DNA from: Kappaphycus alvarezii
Taxonomy: Eukaryota > Rhodophyta > Florideophyceae > Gigartinales > Solieriaceae
Length of the DNA: 64,000 nucleotides
NCBI GenBank assembly: GCA_002205965.3
Contig: NADL03000042.1
Location: 310,001 to 374,000 of the forward strand
Direction of reading: 5' to 3'
In this document: piece after piece, positions 61,819-64,000 of the stretch
How positions within the stretch are numbered: position 1 is the first letter of the stretch
Layout of the letters: each line of letters begins with the position of its first letter
Program-made: the position numbers and the translations under genes
The notes under the pieces: generated by a model
What the model was told of the DNA's origin: nothing
Seen by the model: only the letters and a program-made list of their open reading frames with translations
Database searches by the model: none

Positions 61819-62120
61819 TTTAGATACTCTGGAGCAAGGTAGTAATACCGACGACAGGTATCTGCGGTAGCTCCCGTTCTGCGCTCCAACGGCGCAGTGA
61901 TGCAGTTGGTAGCTGCAATTCTTGTCCTGTCTGCCCGCTCCTCGCGGATGAGAGTTTGAGCCTAAGCATTTATGCATATTTCGCCCAGTACACTACAATT
62001 GGCATTGGGCAATCGAAAATAAGAAATAAAGCAGAAATCTAAATTGTATTACGAACGGCTTACAGCAGTAACAGCATTACTGTACAGTACAGCTCATATG
62101 AGAAGATTCACAATCCGCCA
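61819..62120 (-). repeat. 5' LTR of the 55-62 kb Copia element
   Basis: Matches 55335-55639 over its whole length. It starts TGGCGGATTGTGAATCTTC on the sense strand. It has an extra stretch with the inverted repeat CTGCGC...GCGCAG and a tRNA-like word GATGCAGTTGGTAGC near 61895. Confidence 0.65.
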
Positions 62121-62163
62121 TCCATGTCCTGTACTGTACTGTACTGTACTGTATATAGTACGT
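62083..62163. repeat. TACTGTACAG-type microsatellite
   Basis: TACTGTACAGTACAG near 62080 and CTGTACTGTACTGTACTGT near 62131 flank and overlap the outer edge of the 5' LTR. Confidence 0.8.
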
Positions 62164-62931
62164 ATCATCTGCATGAACACGTCTACATTACAGTGGACGT
62201 ACTGTAAACAAATTTCGACAAGGTCTCGTTACCACGGGTTTTTGGTAACTGCGATGTCACTGCGACTAACGTTGGGGCATCGTAAATCCACAATGCGGGA
62301 CAGAGTGCGATGGGGATTGGTGCATCCACTAAGTCCAACGGGATCGATTGAAACTCCAAGCCTGTGTGGCGTACCACGTCAGAGAATTTGAGTCCTTTAC
62401 GAGGGCGGGTGCGGTGCCCACAATCCAGACTACGGCAACACCGAATCGGGAGTCTAATTTTGGAAAAGAGTGGTCCATGCAGGCGGACAGGAAGAGATGC
62501 CGGATCTTACGCGCAGTTTGTAAGTTTAACATGCTTGAACTTTGCGATACGAAACATGGCCATCGCAATCTATCAAACTTTACCGCTGTTTCAGACAAGG
62601 TTTGTGATAGTGAGGCAACAACTTTGCCAATTTGAAATCGAATTTGGGCCATGGATGTCATGCAGCAATATCAGCATGCATTTCACGCAGTTATCTGCCT
62701 CCTTTACAGGAAGCCGGTAACTTCCAGTTGCAACCCGGAGCAGCAAAAAGTTGGGGGAATTTTCGTCACAACTCCTCGATTGGGAGCTGTGTCTGGAGAG
62801 GGAAGCAGTTATTCGGCCAGCAAACGTGCCGTTCGTTCTGCCAGTGTGGAGGTAGAGACTGAGGATCATACCGTCTCACTTGGGTAGCCAAAGCGCTCGA
62901 GAAAGGCCGCCAAGTGCGGGCATCACTATTT

Positions 62932-63282
62932 TCACGTTTGCGTACCTCTCGTTCGCGATGATGTGCTCACCGACGTAACAGGTAAGCTACTGGCTCGTGA
63001 ACGAGAACGATAGCATACGAAGTGATGTCTCGGGGTCGATTTCTCTTCGCGCCTTATGCCGTTTTCTCTTCCCGATTTTGGCATTGAGAGCGTTGATTGC
63101 GTACATTCATTCATCACGGTCAAAAGGCGGAAAGGCTCTCGCATTTGGGCTGTGAACAGACTTTGTGTTAGACATCCGTCCAAGCAGTAGAAGGCGCTGC
63201 GGGCGGCAGTAAGAACCGTGGCGGCATGAGACGCTCGGCCGCGTCTGAGGAGGTTGAGCGAGTTATATGTGATGGCATTCAT
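62932..63282 (-). CDS. Hypothetical protein, 116 codons
   Basis: Starts MNAITYNSLNLLRRGRASHA and is basic and Ser/Thr-rich, with no membrane segment and no family I recognise. The ATG lies at 63280-63282. Supported only by its length and start; it may be chance. Confidence 0.18.
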   Translation of the reverse strand: MNAITYNSLNLLRRGRASHAATVLTAARSAFYCLDGCLTQSLFTAQMREPFRLLTVMNECTQSTLSMPKSGRENGIRREEKSTPRHHFVCYRSRSRASSLPVTSVSTSSRTRGTQT

Positions 63283-63330
63283 GCTAAGTCCATGCTACCA
63301 GCTGATTAGTATTGCACATGGAAATCCTCC

Positions 63331-63963
63331 ATGGGAAGTACGGTTCTCGTGGTGTTCAGCACAGCACTAAGCAAGCGACGATCAGGCGGGTCTCGGTCGA
63401 TTTGGGTCGATTTTGTTTCTATTGACGGCGGATTCCCAACAGCTGTAAGAATGGCTCTATCGGAAAGATTGCCACGCCAAACTCATTTCATCACTATGAT
63501 AAGAACAGCCAGGGATGTGTCGCCCCTCGCGATGTGGCAAGACTGGCAGGAGGGATTTTGTTCAGCACGAGACACCGCACGTGCTCTGTTCGACAGCAGC
63601 CTGAGAGATTCGAGACGGGAAGAGACGGTAGGTGCCGCCCTCCTCGAATCGCAAAAGGTTTTTGTGTTGATGGGATGTGGTGCTTTGCGAGGGTGGTTGC
63701 GGAGCACTTGCACGGTGCGAGGGCCCTCACCGTCCGCAGGTAGGGAGTTGTGCAGGGGTCGGATGGCTGTGCCTTGCACAGGGTGCGCAGATGGGAAGGG
63801 ACTGCTGTCGGGGCCGACGCGGACTGGGTTGCAGCGTCATAACTTCTTCGTTGTGGTTGCTCGCGGTAATCTTTACGGACCGGAGTTCACTGCAGTAGAA
63901 GCAGTGTTTGGGTTCCGGATGCGGTTAGATGTCGTGGCAAGTTGGCCTTTCATAGCCTGGTAG
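63331..63963 (+). CDS. Hypothetical protein, 210 codons
   Basis: The ATG at 63331 follows GAAATCCTCC. It is the longest open frame in the right-hand flank, with WVDFVSIDGGFPTAVRMALS near the start and HNFFVVVARGNLYGPEFTAV near the end. The middle is rich in Arg, Gly and Cys. Minus-strand frames overlap it at 63483-63779. No family is recognised, and in GC-richer DNA an open frame of this length can occur by chance. Confidence 0.28.
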   Translation: MGSTVLVVFSTALSKRRSGGSRSIWVDFVSIDGGFPTAVRMALSERLPRQTHFITMIRTARDVSPLAMWQDWQEGFCSARDTARALFDSSLRDSRREETVGAALLESQKVFVLMGCGALRGWLRSTCTVRGPSPSAGRELCRGRMAVPCTGCADGKGLLSGPTRTGLQRHNFFVVVARGNLYGPEFTAVEAVFGFRMRLDVVASWPFIAW

Positions 63964-64000
63964 TCTGGCCCATCGCAGAGGTTGCCAGGGAATTATTTGG

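Larger units (their letters stand above)
55335..62120 (-). mobile_element. Old Ty1/Copia element with both LTRs and a nested LINE-type fragment
   Basis: Right to left: 5' LTR 61819-62120, leader, Gag from about 59976, zinc knuckle near 59090-59170, a linker into reverse transcriptase near 57349-57008, RNase H at 56071 to about 55690, 3' LTR 55335-55639. A plus-strand LINE-type fragment (60770-61482) lies between the 5' LTR and Gag. The coding part is broken in very many places, well over ten, and integrase is barely traceable. The LTRs differ by roughly a fifth by eye, so the insertion is old. Target-site duplications were not clear. Confidence 0.65.
62121..64000. other. GC-richer flank with unrecognised reading frames
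   Basis: Composition shifts upward beyond the LTR. Frames on both strands are open at once (for example 62329-62661 minus against 62348-62635 plus), so long open frames here are weak evidence for genes. No transposon domain was recognised. Confidence 0.4.

Noticed and set aside
61819-62120. tRNA-derived SINE (first reading of the repeat shared with 55335-55639)
   Set aside because: The two copies are in the same orientation, bracket Copia coding pieces and start with TG beside the pol end, so an LTR pair explains them better.

Overview
This is eukaryotic nuclear DNA. It has no prokaryotic gene spacing, it carries a GT-AG type intron candidate, and it is packed with LTR retrotransposon remains, LINE-type fragments and a decayed transposase. 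Coding composition suggests a protist or fungus-like host rather than an animal or plant: the first Copia element and the large transposase-like pseudogene remind me of stramenopile (oomycete or diatom) elements. That is recollection of families, not a search result, and the species cannot be named.

Layout. 1-2.4 kb: 5' part of a minus-strand Copia element with its 5' LTR and a half-tRNA-type primer site. 3.65-6.1 kb: a large minus-strand transposase-like pseudogene. 6.4-20.8 kb: AT-rich, gene-poor DNA with one recognisable host gene at 9.5-11.4 kb, a prenylcysteine-oxidase-like FAD protein on the plus strand whose frame slips three times. 20.9-22.0 kb: Copia fragment. 22.2-24.6 kb: unidentified plus-strand reading frames. 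25.8-31.7 kb: broken minus-strand chromovirus (Ty3/Gypsy with a chromodomain). 33.2-34.6 kb: a separate Gag-protease fragment. 34.8-35.5, 40.8-41.3 and 60.8-61.5 kb: three plus-strand fragments of the C-terminal nuclease-like region of a non-LTR reverse-transcriptase protein. 36.0-36.5 kb: minisatellite with a unit of about 125 bp. 41.7-45.0 kb: pieces of probable host genes, two with signs of splicing. 48.6-49.4 kb: integrase fragment. 51.15-53.0 kb: Copia element with a clean 3' LTR. 55.3-62.1 kb: an older Copia element with both LTRs, with a LINE fragment nested between its 5' LTR and gag. 62.1-64 kb: GC-richer DNA with unrecognised reading frames.

The genes do not form a pathway. The window is a transposon graveyard around a few host genes. 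All seven LTR-element pieces lie on the minus strand and all three LINE-type fragments on the plus strand. A TACTGTACAG-type motif is scattered through 24.9-38.8 kb and near 62.1 kb, but I saw none in the AT-rich blocks. I found no convincing new multi-gene system. The most useful leads are the repeated one-base frame slips in host-like genes, the hairpin-bearing minisatellite, the opposite-strand reading frames beside the chromovirus, and the spliced gene end at 42.2-42.6 kb.
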